In this document: positions 16,674 through 25,539 of the stretch, piece by piece
How the letters are laid out: each line of letters begins with the position of its first letter
Position numbering within the stretch: the stretch's first letter is position 1
NCBI GenBank assembly: GCA_016927235.1
Contig: JAFGNB010000096.1
Location: 1 to 40,083, forward strand
Length of the DNA: 40,083 nt
Source of the DNA: Chitinispirillaceae bacterium
Lineage (GTDB): Bacteria; Fibrobacterota; Chitinivibrionia; Chitinivibrionales; Chitinispirillaceae
Direction of reading: 5' to 3'
The notes under the pieces: model-generated
Databases searched by the model: none
Seen by the model: only the letters and a program-made list of their open reading frames with translations
What the model was told of the DNA's origin: nothing
Program-made: the position numbers and the translations under genes

Positions 16674-17450
16674 TTACAGCACAACTGATTTCTCTGCGGG
16701 AGAGGCGGAATAGAGCATTTTTCGGGCCCTGATGCAGGCCCGCACTCCCCGCAGGAACCGCCCGCGCATGAGGCGGTAGTTGCTTTTTCCCGAAGCCCTG
16801 GGACGATGGGCAACCTCGATCTCCCCCACCCTGAATCCTTTTTTTCGTACCATCAGCGGATGAAAAAAAAATTCGCATCCCGCCAGTTTTCCGTCAAAAG
16901 GCAGAAGAGAGGGGATGCACTCTTTACGCATGACCCGGAACGTACAGCCTGCATCGGCGACCGAATCGCCGGTAACGATGTTGCGGAAACCGTTGGCGAC
17001 CACGGAACAGGCTTTCCGTAAAAAACCGTCGCTGCGTGAGCGACGGATGCCGCACACCATGTCGAATTCCCGCATTTTGTCAATAAGCCGCGGGATATCC
17101 CCGGGGTCGTACTGGCCATCGGCATCCATGGAGACGATCAGGGAGCCCCTCGCGGCTGAAAAACCCGTTATCAGGGCGCGGGATTGTCCGGAACGGACGG
17201 CCAGTTTGACGAGACGCAGTCCGCCGCCATGCAGCGGAGGCGCAACGGTTCGATGACGGTCGATTTTCCCGGCGATTTTCTCGACAATCGCGGCACTGCC
17301 GTCATCGGAAACGTCGTCGATGACGATGATTTCACTCACTTTACCGGTGAACATCGTGACGACCTCGACGATTTCCCGGATAAGTCCCTCGATGCAGGGC
17401 GCCTCATTATGAACCGGCAGAACAATCGATACGGCGACGTCATTTCCCAT
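16674..17450 (-). CDS. Glycosyltransferase family 2, dolichyl-phosphate mannosyltransferase-like
   Basis: 258 residues. VSIVLPVHNEAPCIEGLIREI, IIVIDDVSDDGS, RSGQSRALITGFSAARG and the metal site MDADGQYDPGDI are classical for the polyprenyl-phosphate glycosyltransferase subfamily. CTFRVMRKE and the basic C-terminus follow; no clear transmembrane helices, so it resembles the short DPM1-like form. The frame is open to 17516, but ATG 17450 has GAAGG 7 nt upstream and begins at the fold, so it is preferred. This start overlaps the end of the GH2 gene by 11 bp, indicating an operon. Confidence 0.88.
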   Translation of the reverse strand: MGNDVAVSIVLPVHNEAPCIEGLIREIVEVVTMFTGKVSEIIVIDDVSDDGSAAIVEKIAGKIDRHRTVAPPLHGGGLRLVKLAVRSGQSRALITGFSAARGSLIVSMDADGQYDPGDIPRLIDKMREFDMVCGIRRSRSDGFLRKACSVVANGFRNIVTGDSVADAGCTFRVMRKECIPSLLPFDGKLAGCEFFFHPLMVRKKGFRVGEIEVAHRPRASGKSNYRLMRGRFLRGVRACIRARKMLYSASPAEKSVVL

Positions 17451-19293
17451 AACCACGCCTTCGCTTGCGCCCTGTCGATGCCTCGCGCCAGAGCGTATAG
17501 CGCAGCTTGACGGCATCGTAGGCCATTTTCCGCTTGCGGTCGGCGGTAACGACGCCGCAACTGTTGAGGCCCCGCGGCATATCGGGGGTCCGTTTCTTGT
17601 CGAGATTGGCCATGTAATCGCCGTATGCCCAAACCACCATGCCGCCGATGAAACCGCGTCTGTTCCATATCGTGTCCATGTGCGAGCCGATATACAGCGC
17701 CTGATGGTCTTCGCTGATGTCCTTGTAAAGCATGCTCTTTACCGGTCCGGCAAGACGCGCTCCGGGGTTGCGGATACCTCGTTGCGCCTGCGCGCCGATT
17801 TCCGACACGATCACCGGCTTGTCGGGCCATTCTTTGCGTATTTTTTCGAGCATCGGCGGCAGCAGGTCGAGCGATGCCAGCTCCCATCCGAAATATTCGT
17901 TGACGGCAATGACGTCCACATGAAAAAACGCCTTGTCCCAGAAATAGTGGTAGCTGCAAAAGGTAAAGAGCCGCGAAGAATCCTCCTTTTTTACCGCGGC
18001 AGCAAGGGTTCCGACATAATCAGCAACCGATGTCTTATAGCTCTTGAACTGGTTTCCGGCGGACCAAATGCCGATACATCCATAATTCCCGTGAGCCTCG
18101 ATGAGATCGTGCATATACGCAGTACCGTACTCCCTCCCTTCTTTGCTTCCGAGAAACTTCGGCTCGGTCTTCCAGGCCGGGATCTCATCCATGACGAGCA
18201 GGCCTATACTGTCACAGAGTTCATAGACATCGCGGTGCTGAGGAAAGTGGGCGATCCTCAGAAAGTTGACTCCCGTTGCTTTCATATCGGCGAGGTCTTC
18301 ACGCCGCTCTTTGCGGGCAAGGGGGCGACCGTCGAAACTGCGGAGGTCATGACGCGCCATGCCGCGCAAATAATACGGCGCTCCGTTGAGAAAGAGTCGG
18401 GATTTCCCTGCCGTGAGTTGACAGAATCCGCGCCGAAACGCCGCGGTCGCCCCCCGCACTGCGCCGAAATAGGGGGTAAAACGCAGTTGATAGCGATACG
18501 GATCCTCGGGCGTCCAGGCCCGAACGCCGCTGAGACGCACCGCGGTGTCGGTAGTTACCATTGTAAAGGCGGCCGACGCCCGTTTCCCTCCCTCCGGCAG
18601 CACGACGACGGCGACGCTGTCCCACAGTACCCCCCCCACGGGGGTAAGCACGCAGTGCAGATCGAAACGGTCTTTTCTGCGATGCACCGTGCGAATGCGA
18701 ACGCCACCGATGCGCCTTTTAGGCCGCCCGACCAGCGCCACCTCACGCCTTATCCCTCCGTATATCCACCACCCTTTGGCCTCGACATCGGGGATGCACC
18801 GGGAATGCAGCCTGCTGTCGACGCGGACGGCGACCCGCAGCGGGGTGGTATCGTGCAAAAAGGGATTCAAGTCAACGGAAAAAGGCATATACGCGAACGT
18901 GCGCCCGTGCGCCGCCTTGCCATTGACAAAAACATCGGCATGCAGGCAAACGCCTTCGAACTCAAGAAAAAGATCCTTTCCGGAAAACGAATCGGGAACC
19001 GCGACCTTCCGGAAATACCACCCGTATCCGCTCACCGGGGCTCCGTTTGGTTTGACGGAAGGAAAGACATGGGGGAGGGCGATCTCTTTGCACGAGTCCG
19101 GCGGCGCCGAATGCACATAGGCCACGGATGCATCGTCTCCGGTAAACAAAAACTTCCACCCGCCCTCGAGGACGACCGACATCCGATCCGTTTCATGGAA
19201 GTAACCGGCATCAACGACTGCATGCGCACCCGGTAACAAAACCGACAACAGCACGCCCCCGATGCAGGCGCGTATCAACAGAAGACGGATCAA
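17440..19293 (-). CDS. Secreted glycoside hydrolase family 2 protein with substituted acid/base residue
   Basis: 617 residues, starting at TTG with a signal peptide (LLLIRACIGGVLLSVLLPGAHA). Domain order is GH2 sugar-binding jelly roll (GYGWYFRKVAVP, GVCLHADVFVNGKAAH, WIYGGIRREV), Ig-like sandwich, then the TIM barrel from about residue 300 (YYLRGMARHD, GVNFLRIAHFPQ, DSIGLLVMDEIPAW). The nucleophile is E498 in VIVSEIGAQA. The acid/base site, normally WSxGNE, reads WSAGNQ with Q415 (codon CAG), so the residue that protonates the leaving group is an amide. It may be inactive, act only on activated substrates, or work as a lectin-like protein. Located 99 bp after the LacI-type gene. beta-Galactosidase/beta-glucuronidase specificity cannot be told. 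Confidence 0.88.
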   Translation of the reverse strand: MIRLLLIRACIGGVLLSVLLPGAHAVVDAGYFHETDRMSVVLEGGWKFLFTGDDASVAYVHSAPPDSCKEIALPHVFPSVKPNGAPVSGYGWYFRKVAVPDSFSGKDLFLEFEGVCLHADVFVNGKAAHGRTFAYMPFSVDLNPFLHDTTPLRVAVRVDSRLHSRCIPDVEAKGWWIYGGIRREVALVGRPKRRIGGVRIRTVHRRKDRFDLHCVLTPVGGVLWDSVAVVVLPEGGKRASAAFTMVTTDTAVRLSGVRAWTPEDPYRYQLRFTPYFGAVRGATAAFRRGFCQLTAGKSRLFLNGAPYYLRGMARHDLRSFDGRPLARKERREDLADMKATGVNFLRIAHFPQHRDVYELCDSIGLLVMDEIPAWKTEPKFLGSKEGREYGTAYMHDLIEAHGNYGCIGIWSAGNQFKSYKTSVADYVGTLAAAVKKEDSSRLFTFCSYHYFWDKAFFHVDVIAVNEYFGWELASLDLLPPMLEKIRKEWPDKPVIVSEIGAQAQRGIRNPGARLAGPVKSMLYKDISEDHQALYIGSHMDTIWNRRGFIGGMVVWAYGDYMANLDKKRTPDMPRGLNSCGVVTADRKRKMAYDAVKLRYTLWREASTGRKRRRGYGK

Positions 19294-19392
19294 GGTATTA
19301 CGAACCCCCGTGTAGCAATGAGATTCATATTATGCACTTTCCTGCACTGCCCGAAAAACCGATTTTTTTCGATACGACACCTTTTCCTTTCC

Positions 19393-20424
19393 TTATTGAT
19401 AATACGAACAATTCTCCGCCATGACGATACCAATGGGCATGCGCATCTCTGCTGCATAGGACTCTTTGAGTACGACATGTCGAAAGAGGGTATTTATTCC
19501 GGCATATCCCTGTTCACGGGTATTCTGGCTGATGATAAAGTCGATCGATCCTTCCCTTAAAAGCCGCAGGTTTTCCTCGATGCAGTCGTATCCGATGACC
19601 CTCTTGACGTCGTTTCGTGTTCCATTGAGCGCCTTTGCTACGCGGTGGGTCTCGGCGTTGGTGACAAAGTATCCTCCGCACCGTTCAATTGACGAATCGA
19701 TCGTTTTCACGCCCTCGGCGAACTCCCGGTCGTCGGCCCCGCCGTCAACATCGAAAACATGAACGGTAAATGAGGGATCATCACTAAAAAACGACGAGAA
19801 TCCCCATACCCGCTCATTGATATGGAAATCATTGGGGAGCATCCGCAACACCGCAACTGTGCCACCCCTCTCCCCCACAAGCATCCGCATGAGTTTTGCA
19901 CCGCATACACCGCTCTGAAACGAGTCCTGCCCGATGGCGGCAAGCGGATTGGTTCCCGGTATCGTCGAATCAACATACACATACGGCACATCCGGTGGTA
20001 TGGATTTGACGAATGAGGGACATGCATCAAGCAGCACGGGAGCAATCAGGAGGCCGGCCATCCGCTTCTCAATCGCTTCCCTGCCGGCCTTGAGAAATGA
20101 AGACTCCGAGTATTTATCAAAAAAGAAATAGGAGTTATGGACATTAAAGGAGGTCAACTCACCCTCCGCCTGGTCGATGCCTTTCCGCAGAATCTCCCAG
20201 TAACCGCCATCCTGCCGGGGAAACGGCATTATAACGCCGAAATTATGCGTGGTCTGCATTGAAAGGTTTCGGGCATGTATATTCGTTCGATAACCGGTCT
20301 TTTTAATAATGGATTTGATTTTTTGCTCTGTTTCTTTTGAAACCCGGCCGCGACCGTGCAACACCCTGTCCACGGTACCGATAGAGAGCCCGGCTTGTTC
20401 TGCAATCTCTTTAATGGTTATCAT
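19393..20424 (-). CDS. LacI/GalR-family transcriptional regulator
   Basis: 343 residues. The N-terminal LacI HTH reads MITIKEIAEQAGLSIGTVDR followed by the hinge helix NIHARNLS, and the effector domain is a periplasmic-binding-protein type I fold (NFGVIMPFP, GLLIAPVLLD, VGERGGTVAVLRM, KRVIGYDCIEENLRLL, IDFIISQNTREQGYAGI). The sequence resembles the substrate-binding fold of sugar ABC transporters more than classic LacI, a frequent form for sugar-responsive regulators. It starts the minus-strand run with GH2, GT2 and MNT-HEPN genes. A perfect 16-bp palindrome 36 bp upstream of its ATG is a likely autoregulatory operator. Confidence 0.92.
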   Translation of the reverse strand: MITIKEIAEQAGLSIGTVDRVLHGRGRVSKETEQKIKSIIKKTGYRTNIHARNLSMQTTHNFGVIMPFPRQDGGYWEILRKGIDQAEGELTSFNVHNSYFFFDKYSESSFLKAGREAIEKRMAGLLIAPVLLDACPSFVKSIPPDVPYVYVDSTIPGTNPLAAIGQDSFQSGVCGAKLMRMLVGERGGTVAVLRMLPNDFHINERVWGFSSFFSDDPSFTVHVFDVDGGADDREFAEGVKTIDSSIERCGGYFVTNAETHRVAKALNGTRNDVKRVIGYDCIEENLRLLREGSIDFIISQNTREQGYAGINTLFRHVVLKESYAAEMRMPIGIVMAENCSYYQ

Positions 20425-20460
20425 GTTTCTTTGCTCTGTTTATACTCTAATAATTGAATT

Positions 20461-20476
20461 GCGTTAACGTTAACGC
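20461..20476. promoter_or_regulatory. LacI-type operator, perfect palindrome
   Basis: GCGTTAACGTTAACGC is an exact 16-bp palindrome with the central CG typical of LacI/GalR operators. It lies 36 bp before the LacI-family start codon and 200 bp before the divergent CaiB-like gene. No second copy was seen in front of the GH2 gene (19294-19392), so control of GH2 would have to be by read-through from this promoter. Confidence 0.7.
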
Positions 20477-20677
20477 GCTGTTGAATAATATAGCAGCTTT
20501 TCGATGAAAGTGCATTGTGAATTATATATCCTCACCACTATCCGCTTACTATCATCGTGATGTCAATAATCGCTTGAACTGTCCCCATTTGATACATTAT
20601 TTTGTACGATCGATAGAGAAACGATTTCGGTCCATCCCTGCAATCTCCGACGATGGACTCAGCCGAAAGGACACGCT
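20477..20677. other. Divergent intergenic region, no gene
   Basis: About 200 bases between the operator and the CaiB-like start. AT-rich, with no open frame of note and no RNA-like structure recognised. It must hold the promoters for both directions, but no clear -35/-10 pair could be picked with confidence. AAAGGA (20665-20670) is the ribosome site of the next gene. Confidence 0.4.
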
Positions 20678-23083
20678 TTGACTCCCACGCTTACCCCCAC
20701 CGATCTCCTTTCCGGCATTAGAATCGTTGAAATCGGCCATAGCGATACCATCCACGTTGCAGGCATGCTCCTTGCTGATCAGGGGGCGGAGGTGCTTCGC
20801 ATCGATGCCGACAGGTCGGCTACAAGCGGTACCGCATTTTATAAAATCACCAATCGCGCGAAACAGTCGTTTTTGTTCGATGCCGACTCCTCGGAGCACA
20901 TTGCAGCACTCCATCAATTATTAGGCCGCGCCGACGTCCTGCTTGAGGACCTCGACTGGGAGCTGGAGTTGCTCTACCACCTTCCGGCCGGCAGCCTCTC
21001 TTCCACCATCCGCTGCACGGTGGTTCCAAGCGACGATCCCGGCTTTTCAGGGCACTGGACCGAGGAGACGGTGAGTGCTCTGGCCGGTTTGTATGAAGAC
21101 GGCCTCAGTGTGGGCGTTCCCCCCCGCTTTTACGATCTTCCGATCGCGACGACGCTTGGAGCACTCTACACCGTCAATGCAATCGCCCGGGAGCTTGTCG
21201 GACGTCAACGATTCGGAACTATCGATACCGTCCGCATCCCGCTCGACCATATCTGCATATTCGCGCAGTCGCTCACCATCATGATGCGGTCCAAACCGCC
21301 CACTCGCTGGGAGCCGTTCCGGCTGGTAGCTTCGCCGTTTATGGGCATCTGGAAAACGGAAGGCAACGGATATATCTATTTTCATGTCGGCATGCCGCGC
21401 CATTTGCGCTCATTTCTTTTTTTTCTTGAAAAAACCGGCTACGGTAAAGAAAAAACCGCCATAAAAAAGTACCTGCACCCTCAGACGAGGCGCGATCCCA
21501 TGACGGCGCAGAGCGTAAGGGAAGCGATGGGAATCAGCCGTACCTTGCAACAGCTTTTCCTGCAGAAAAGCGCCGACGAATGGGAAAAGCTTCTGGGAAA
21601 TGCAGGTTTCTGCTGTACGAAAATAAGGACTTTCGAAGAGTGGCGCATTCATCCTCAGGTGACGCAGACAAACCAGATTCTCTCTTGCCCATGCAGGGAC
21701 GGAACCGATCTGCAGGTTCCAGGACCGCTTTTTGACTCATACCGCCTCCCATCTGTCACCGTTGCCGCCGAACGATCATCTGTTCTTACCGCGGACCAGT
21801 GCCTGAAAGCCTGGACTGAGCGCCCCACCGCCCCATCACGATCGACGCAAAGCAAAAACCGCCTCCCGCTCGAAGGCATACGTGTTCTCGACCTCGGCAG
21901 GGTGATCGCCGGTCCTTATACAGGAAGGCTTCTTGCCGAAGCGGGAGCGGAGGTACTTCACCTGTCGCTGCGCGACAACCATCTTCAGTGGGAAGAACCG
22001 TTCGGCATTATTTACAACAGCGGGAAAAAATCCGTTGCCGTCGATTTTACGCGGCCCGAAGGAAAAGAGGCTTTTAACAAAATTATCACCGGTTTCAAGC
22101 CCGACATCATCATTCACAATTTTATGGACGAAGCGGCGAAAAAAATAGGGTGTGATTATGCAACCTGCAGAAAACTGAATAAAAAGATTATCTGCATTGA
22201 CTTCAGAGGGTACGCGCGGGGCGGACCCTGGTCCGATCATCCCGGCTTTGAGCAGAATATTCAGGCAGCAAGCGGAATACTTTCAACTTTCTGCGGCACT
22301 ACCGTCCCCCGAATGCTTCCCGTGCCGATGAACGATCTGTGCGCCGGTCTGATCGGTTCGTTCGGCGCGCTCCTTACGTTGCTGAACCGGGAGCAAAAAA
22401 AACGGGGAGACCGGATTACTACCTCTATCGCCTCATCATCGATTCTGGTGCACCTGTATTTCCTCAACAAAGAGGGAGTCGCGGAGCGAAGAAAAAGGAT
22501 TAACCGCTTTTACCGCGCCTCGGACGGCTGGCTTTTCCTGTCCGCCGACCACGTAAAGCTGCAGCATCTCAAATCAATACCGCTCTTTCAGCAAAGCAAT
22601 CTCCAGGATGAAGCGTTCGACGAATCTCTTCTGGCGCTGATTTTCAGGAAACGTCCTGTACGGTGGTGGATTGCTAAAATCCGGTCAATCGGTGCGCAAG
22701 CCGATATTATCATTCTCCCCCGAAGGACCTTGTCAACCGTGCTTAAAAAGGAGCTCTCCCGAAACGATTCCCTCTTCTCCTACCGATTCCATGAGGGTTT
22801 CGGCTCTGTCGTCTGTTCCCGTTCAGCGCTTACGACGCTCAAGGGAAAGGTCAAGGAACTCGTCACCGCTCCCTACCCCGGCGGCAATAATAAAGAGCTC
22901 CTTCAAAAATTCGGCGTCGATCCCGTTCTGCATACCGTCGCCATTCCAACCGTCAACAAACATCTTTCTCCGCTGCGGCAACAAATCAGGCGGATTGTCT
23001 GGATCCTCAGGCAGTGCAAATGGCTGGCGGTGATAGCCTACCGCAACCGTGGACTGCTGGCGAGAGGTACAACGCATACGTAA
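20678..23083 (+). CDS. Tandem CaiB/BaiF family CoA-transferase (two-domain fusion)
   Basis: 801 residues, starting at TTG with AAAGGA 6-7 nt upstream. Two class III CoA-transferase domains in tandem: the first (~10-380) opens LLSGIRIVEIGHSDTIHVAGMLLADQGAEVLRID, the second (~395-760) opens PLEGIRVLDLGRVIAGPYTGRLLAEAGAEVLHL. In Oxalobacter formyl-CoA transferase a conserved Asp carries the acyl group; matching candidates are D153 (FYDLPIATTLGALY) and D553 (PMNDLCAGLIG). The first domain is more divergent. A single-chain double domain mimics the interlocked dimer of normal CaiB enzymes. The C-terminal ~40 residues are Arg-rich and unfamiliar. No acyl-CoA racemase, dehydrogenase or ligase is next to it; a sugar transferase follows 74 bp later. 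Acyl group unknown. Confidence 0.87.
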   Translation: MTPTLTPTDLLSGIRIVEIGHSDTIHVAGMLLADQGAEVLRIDADRSATSGTAFYKITNRAKQSFLFDADSSEHIAALHQLLGRADVLLEDLDWELELLYHLPAGSLSSTIRCTVVPSDDPGFSGHWTEETVSALAGLYEDGLSVGVPPRFYDLPIATTLGALYTVNAIARELVGRQRFGTIDTVRIPLDHICIFAQSLTIMMRSKPPTRWEPFRLVASPFMGIWKTEGNGYIYFHVGMPRHLRSFLFFLEKTGYGKEKTAIKKYLHPQTRRDPMTAQSVREAMGISRTLQQLFLQKSADEWEKLLGNAGFCCTKIRTFEEWRIHPQVTQTNQILSCPCRDGTDLQVPGPLFDSYRLPSVTVAAERSSVLTADQCLKAWTERPTAPSRSTQSKNRLPLEGIRVLDLGRVIAGPYTGRLLAEAGAEVLHLSLRDNHLQWEEPFGIIYNSGKKSVAVDFTRPEGKEAFNKIITGFKPDIIIHNFMDEAAKKIGCDYATCRKLNKKIICIDFRGYARGGPWSDHPGFEQNIQAASGILSTFCGTTVPRMLPVPMNDLCAGLIGSFGALLTLLNREQKKRGDRITTSIASSSILVHLYFLNKEGVAERRKRINRFYRASDGWLFLSADHVKLQHLKSIPLFQQSNLQDEAFDESLLALIFRKRPVRWWIAKIRSIGAQADIIILPRRTLSTVLKKELSRNDSLFSYRFHEGFGSVVCSRSALTTLKGKVKELVTAPYPGGNNKELLQKFGVDPVLHTVAIPTVNKHLSPLRQQIRRIVWILRQCKWLAVIAYRNRGLLARGTTHT

Positions 23084-23157
23084 ATACATGATACGTCTTC
23101 CGCCCTAACGACAGAGCGGCACTTATTCTTCGATGTACGGGATATATTTTATAAGAT

Positions 23158-24681
23158 ATGGGCGCCCAACAATCCCCTGCCGAAAAAACCATAAAAATCA
23201 ATTGGGAAGGATCGCTATTCGTCCACCACAGTCTCGGCATGGTGAATCGCGAACTGATGACCGAGCTTATCAAATTCCCGCACCTTACGCTGCGGCATAT
23301 TCCCTATGAACCCGAGCAGTTCACTCCGGGCAAGGATTCAAAATACTGGTCGTTAACCGCCTTGCGCCGTGAACCGCACCATGATGCGGATATCCACATT
23401 CGCCACCGCTGGCCGCCCGATTTCAGCAGACCGCCATCAGGGAAATTTATTCTCATGCAGCCGTGGGAATATGGAAGCCTGCCGGTATCCTGGTGCGAAG
23501 CAATTGCCGAAACGGTTGATGAGGTATGGGTCTACAGCCGTTTCCTCAAAATCTGCTATGAACGGTCGGGTATTCCCGCCGACAAGGTGAAGATCGTCCC
23601 GAACGGCATCGATCCGCTCTGTTTCAATCCGAACGCCCCGCCCGCTCCCTGGGTGCGGCAGGCTTCCGGCAACCGGTATCGTTTTCTGTTCAACGGAGGT
23701 GTTACTACCCGTAAGGGCGCCGACGTTCTTATCAACGCCTATCTGAGCGAATTCAGGTCGGACGAACCCGTCTGTCTTGTCATTAAAGATTCCGATATGT
23801 ATGTGAAAGGGATATCGGCGAAGGTGCGCGAGCTTGCAAGCCGCGATGATATCGCCCGGATGGTGTACACCTCCGACAGCATCCCCCACGAACAGCTCCC
23901 CGGCCTGTATACGTCATGCAACTGCTACGTCCATCCCTACCGCGCCGAAGGGTACGGCCTCCCCATCGCGGAAGCGATGGCGTGCGGTCTTCCGGTCATT
24001 GTGACTGGCGGCGGCGCATGCCTCGACTTCGTTGAGCCGGGATGCGGTTATTTCGTCAAGTGCTCGCTCGAAACCATGAAATCCAAACAGGTCAGCAATC
24101 TCGCCACCGTCGATTATCCCTTCTGGCTCATGCCGGATACAGGCCACCTGCGTTCGATCATGCGCTATATCTTTGAAAACAAGGAAGAGGCACGCCAGCG
24201 CGGCCGAAATGCGGCGGAAACCGTTCGCTCCGTCCACACCTGGGAAAACGCCGCCGTTGTCGCGGAGAGACGGTTCCGGGCATTGCTGGGCCGTCTCTCC
24301 GCGGAGGAAAACGAAAAGACTCCGGCGCTTGAACGTCGCGCGCGGATCGACCGGGCGGTTTCACTCCTGCAGGCAGGCGCCTACGACGACGCCATCGACG
24401 CATTCCAGAAGATCCTGCTTCGGTATGATAAAAGCAGTCTCGCCTACGAAGGACTGGCCATCGCGGCATTTTACAAAAAGAATTACGAAGAAGCCTGCAG
24501 CCTGTTCGCCGCGGCGAACCGTCTCAGTCACGATAATGTCAATATCATCGTAAACTGGTATGAAGCGGCAAAGACAATTCATGCCGCCGACCAGTTGATC
24601 GAACCGGTGCAAAGAGCGTTACAGCTCCACCGCGATAACGACGAACTGCGGGCGATAGCGGTGGAGATGGGAATTTTATAG
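23158..24681 (+). CDS. Glycosyltransferase family 4 with C-terminal TPR-like helices
   Basis: 507 residues. The GT-B protein starts INWEGSLFVHHSLGMVNRE, has VWVYSRFLKICYERSGIPADKV, VPNGIDPLCFNP, donor-domain FLFNGGVTTRKGADVLINAY and the EX7E segment EGYGLPIAEAMACGLPVI. After residue ~390 it changes to an all-helical region with TPR-like repeats (RAVSLLQAGAYDDAIDAFQKIL, YEGLAIAAFYKKNYEEACSLF). Such GT4-TPR proteins usually glycosylate proteins or large glycans. A ribosome site is not evident. Convergent with the pseudouridine synthase gene; a shared terminator hairpin lies at 24712-24743. Acceptor unknown. Confidence 0.88.
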   Translation: MGAQQSPAEKTIKINWEGSLFVHHSLGMVNRELMTELIKFPHLTLRHIPYEPEQFTPGKDSKYWSLTALRREPHHDADIHIRHRWPPDFSRPPSGKFILMQPWEYGSLPVSWCEAIAETVDEVWVYSRFLKICYERSGIPADKVKIVPNGIDPLCFNPNAPPAPWVRQASGNRYRFLFNGGVTTRKGADVLINAYLSEFRSDEPVCLVIKDSDMYVKGISAKVRELASRDDIARMVYTSDSIPHEQLPGLYTSCNCYVHPYRAEGYGLPIAEAMACGLPVIVTGGGACLDFVEPGCGYFVKCSLETMKSKQVSNLATVDYPFWLMPDTGHLRSIMRYIFENKEEARQRGRNAAETVRSVHTWENAAVVAERRFRALLGRLSAEENEKTPALERRARIDRAVSLLQAGAYDDAIDAFQKILLRYDKSSLAYEGLAIAAFYKKNYEEACSLFAAANRLSHDNVNIIVNWYEAAKTIHAADQLIEPVQRALQLHRDNDELRAIAVEMGIL

Positions 24682-24711
24682 CGACGAAGCGGGATTGCCG
24701 GCACAAATGAG

Positions 24712-24743
24712 AAAGATGGTGCGGCATTCGCCGCCTCATCTTT
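24712..24743. terminator. Convergent hairpin terminator
   Basis: AAAGATG and CATCTTT flank an inner GCGGC-attc-GCCGC hairpin between the end of the GT4 gene and the end of the pseudouridine synthase gene, which it overlaps by a few codons. A short T run follows on the plus strand and a T-rich stretch on the minus strand, consistent with a bidirectional Rho-independent terminator. Confidence 0.55.
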
Positions 24744-25539
24744 TCGCAGGAATTCCGCCCTGCCTCGATGCCTTATAGCCGCTATTTTTCAATGCAGCAA
24801 TCTCCCTTGCGGTGAGCGGCCGCGCCGCTCCCGGCGAAAGTCTCCCCAGTTTTACCGGGCCGAATTGCACTCTCCTAATCCTGCCCACTCGCAAGGATAG
24901 CGCCTCAAACATTCTTCGAAGGTGCCGATTCTTGCCTTCGAATAATACGATTTCATACCAGTACTGTCGCCTTCCGGCCTCAACTTCCGAGAGTTCGTTG
25001 ATCGATCCGGCATGCAAGGACTGGCCCTCCGACATCACTCCTCCGCGCAGCGCAGCGATCTCTTCCGATGCAAGACGGCGCTCCACCTTTACATGATAGA
25101 TTTTTTTTATATGAAACCGGGGATGGGTCAGCGCGTGGATGAGGTCGCCGTCATTGGTCAGAAGCAGCAGCCCTTCCGACTGGTAGTCGAGTCGCCCCGC
25201 ATACCGGAGGTGCCGCACGTCACGCCCCGCAACCGCAAGCGCGTTGTAGATGGTCGTGCGGCCTTCGGGATCGTGCGCCGTCGCCACGACCTCCCGCGGC
25301 TTGTAGTAGGCGAGGTACTCGATAGGCCTGACGAGGTGCACCTGTTTTCCCCGGTATTCGATACGATCGGATGCAGGATCGATTTTCGTCCCCATGACGT
25401 CGACCGGCCTTCCGTTGCGGTAAATATGGCCCGCGGCGATCAGTTCGTCGCAGGCGCGTCGCGAACCAAGGCCGCATTGCGAGAGAAAACGGTTGAGCCG
25501 TATCCTTGTCGCCTCGTTCCGATCGTCGTGCGTATTCAT
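24736..25539 (-). CDS. rluB: RsuA/RluB-family rRNA pseudouridine synthase
   Basis: 267 residues. An N-terminal S4 RNA-binding domain (IRLNRFLSQCGLGSRRACDELI, residues ~13-75) precedes the synthase domain with the catalytic aspartate D118 in YAGRLDYQSEGLLLLTNDG, followed by KIYHVKVERRL and EGKNRHLRRMFEALSL. This combination belongs to the RsuA/RluB/RluE/RluF family; a target in 23S rRNA helix 90-92 (RluB-like) is likeliest by general resemblance but not proven. The start overlaps the stop of the upstream DUF512 gene by ATGA (25536-25539), so the pair is translationally coupled. The basic C-terminal tail is common in this family. Confidence 0.9.
   Translation of the reverse strand: MNTHDDRNEATRIRLNRFLSQCGLGSRRACDELIAAGHIYRNGRPVDVMGTKIDPASDRIEYRGKQVHLVRPIEYLAYYKPREVVATAHDPEGRTTIYNALAVAGRDVRHLRYAGRLDYQSEGLLLLTNDGDLIHALTHPRFHIKKIYHVKVERRLASEEIAALRGGVMSEGQSLHAGSINELSEVEAGRRQYWYEIVLFEGKNRHLRRMFEALSLRVGRIRRVQFGPVKLGRLSPGAARPLTAREIAALKNSGYKASRQGGIPAKR

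Noticed and set aside
17680-19236. 518-codon plus-strand open frame antisense to the GH2 gene
   Set aside because: Composition is a shadow of the GH2 frame, rich in Arg/His/Pro with no recognisable domain or ribosome site; GH2 motifs are on the other strand.
19352-19371. Small A/T hairpin (CGAAAAA/TTTTTCG) before the GH2 gene
   Set aside because: Stem too weak and without a U-tract in the right place to call a terminator or operator.
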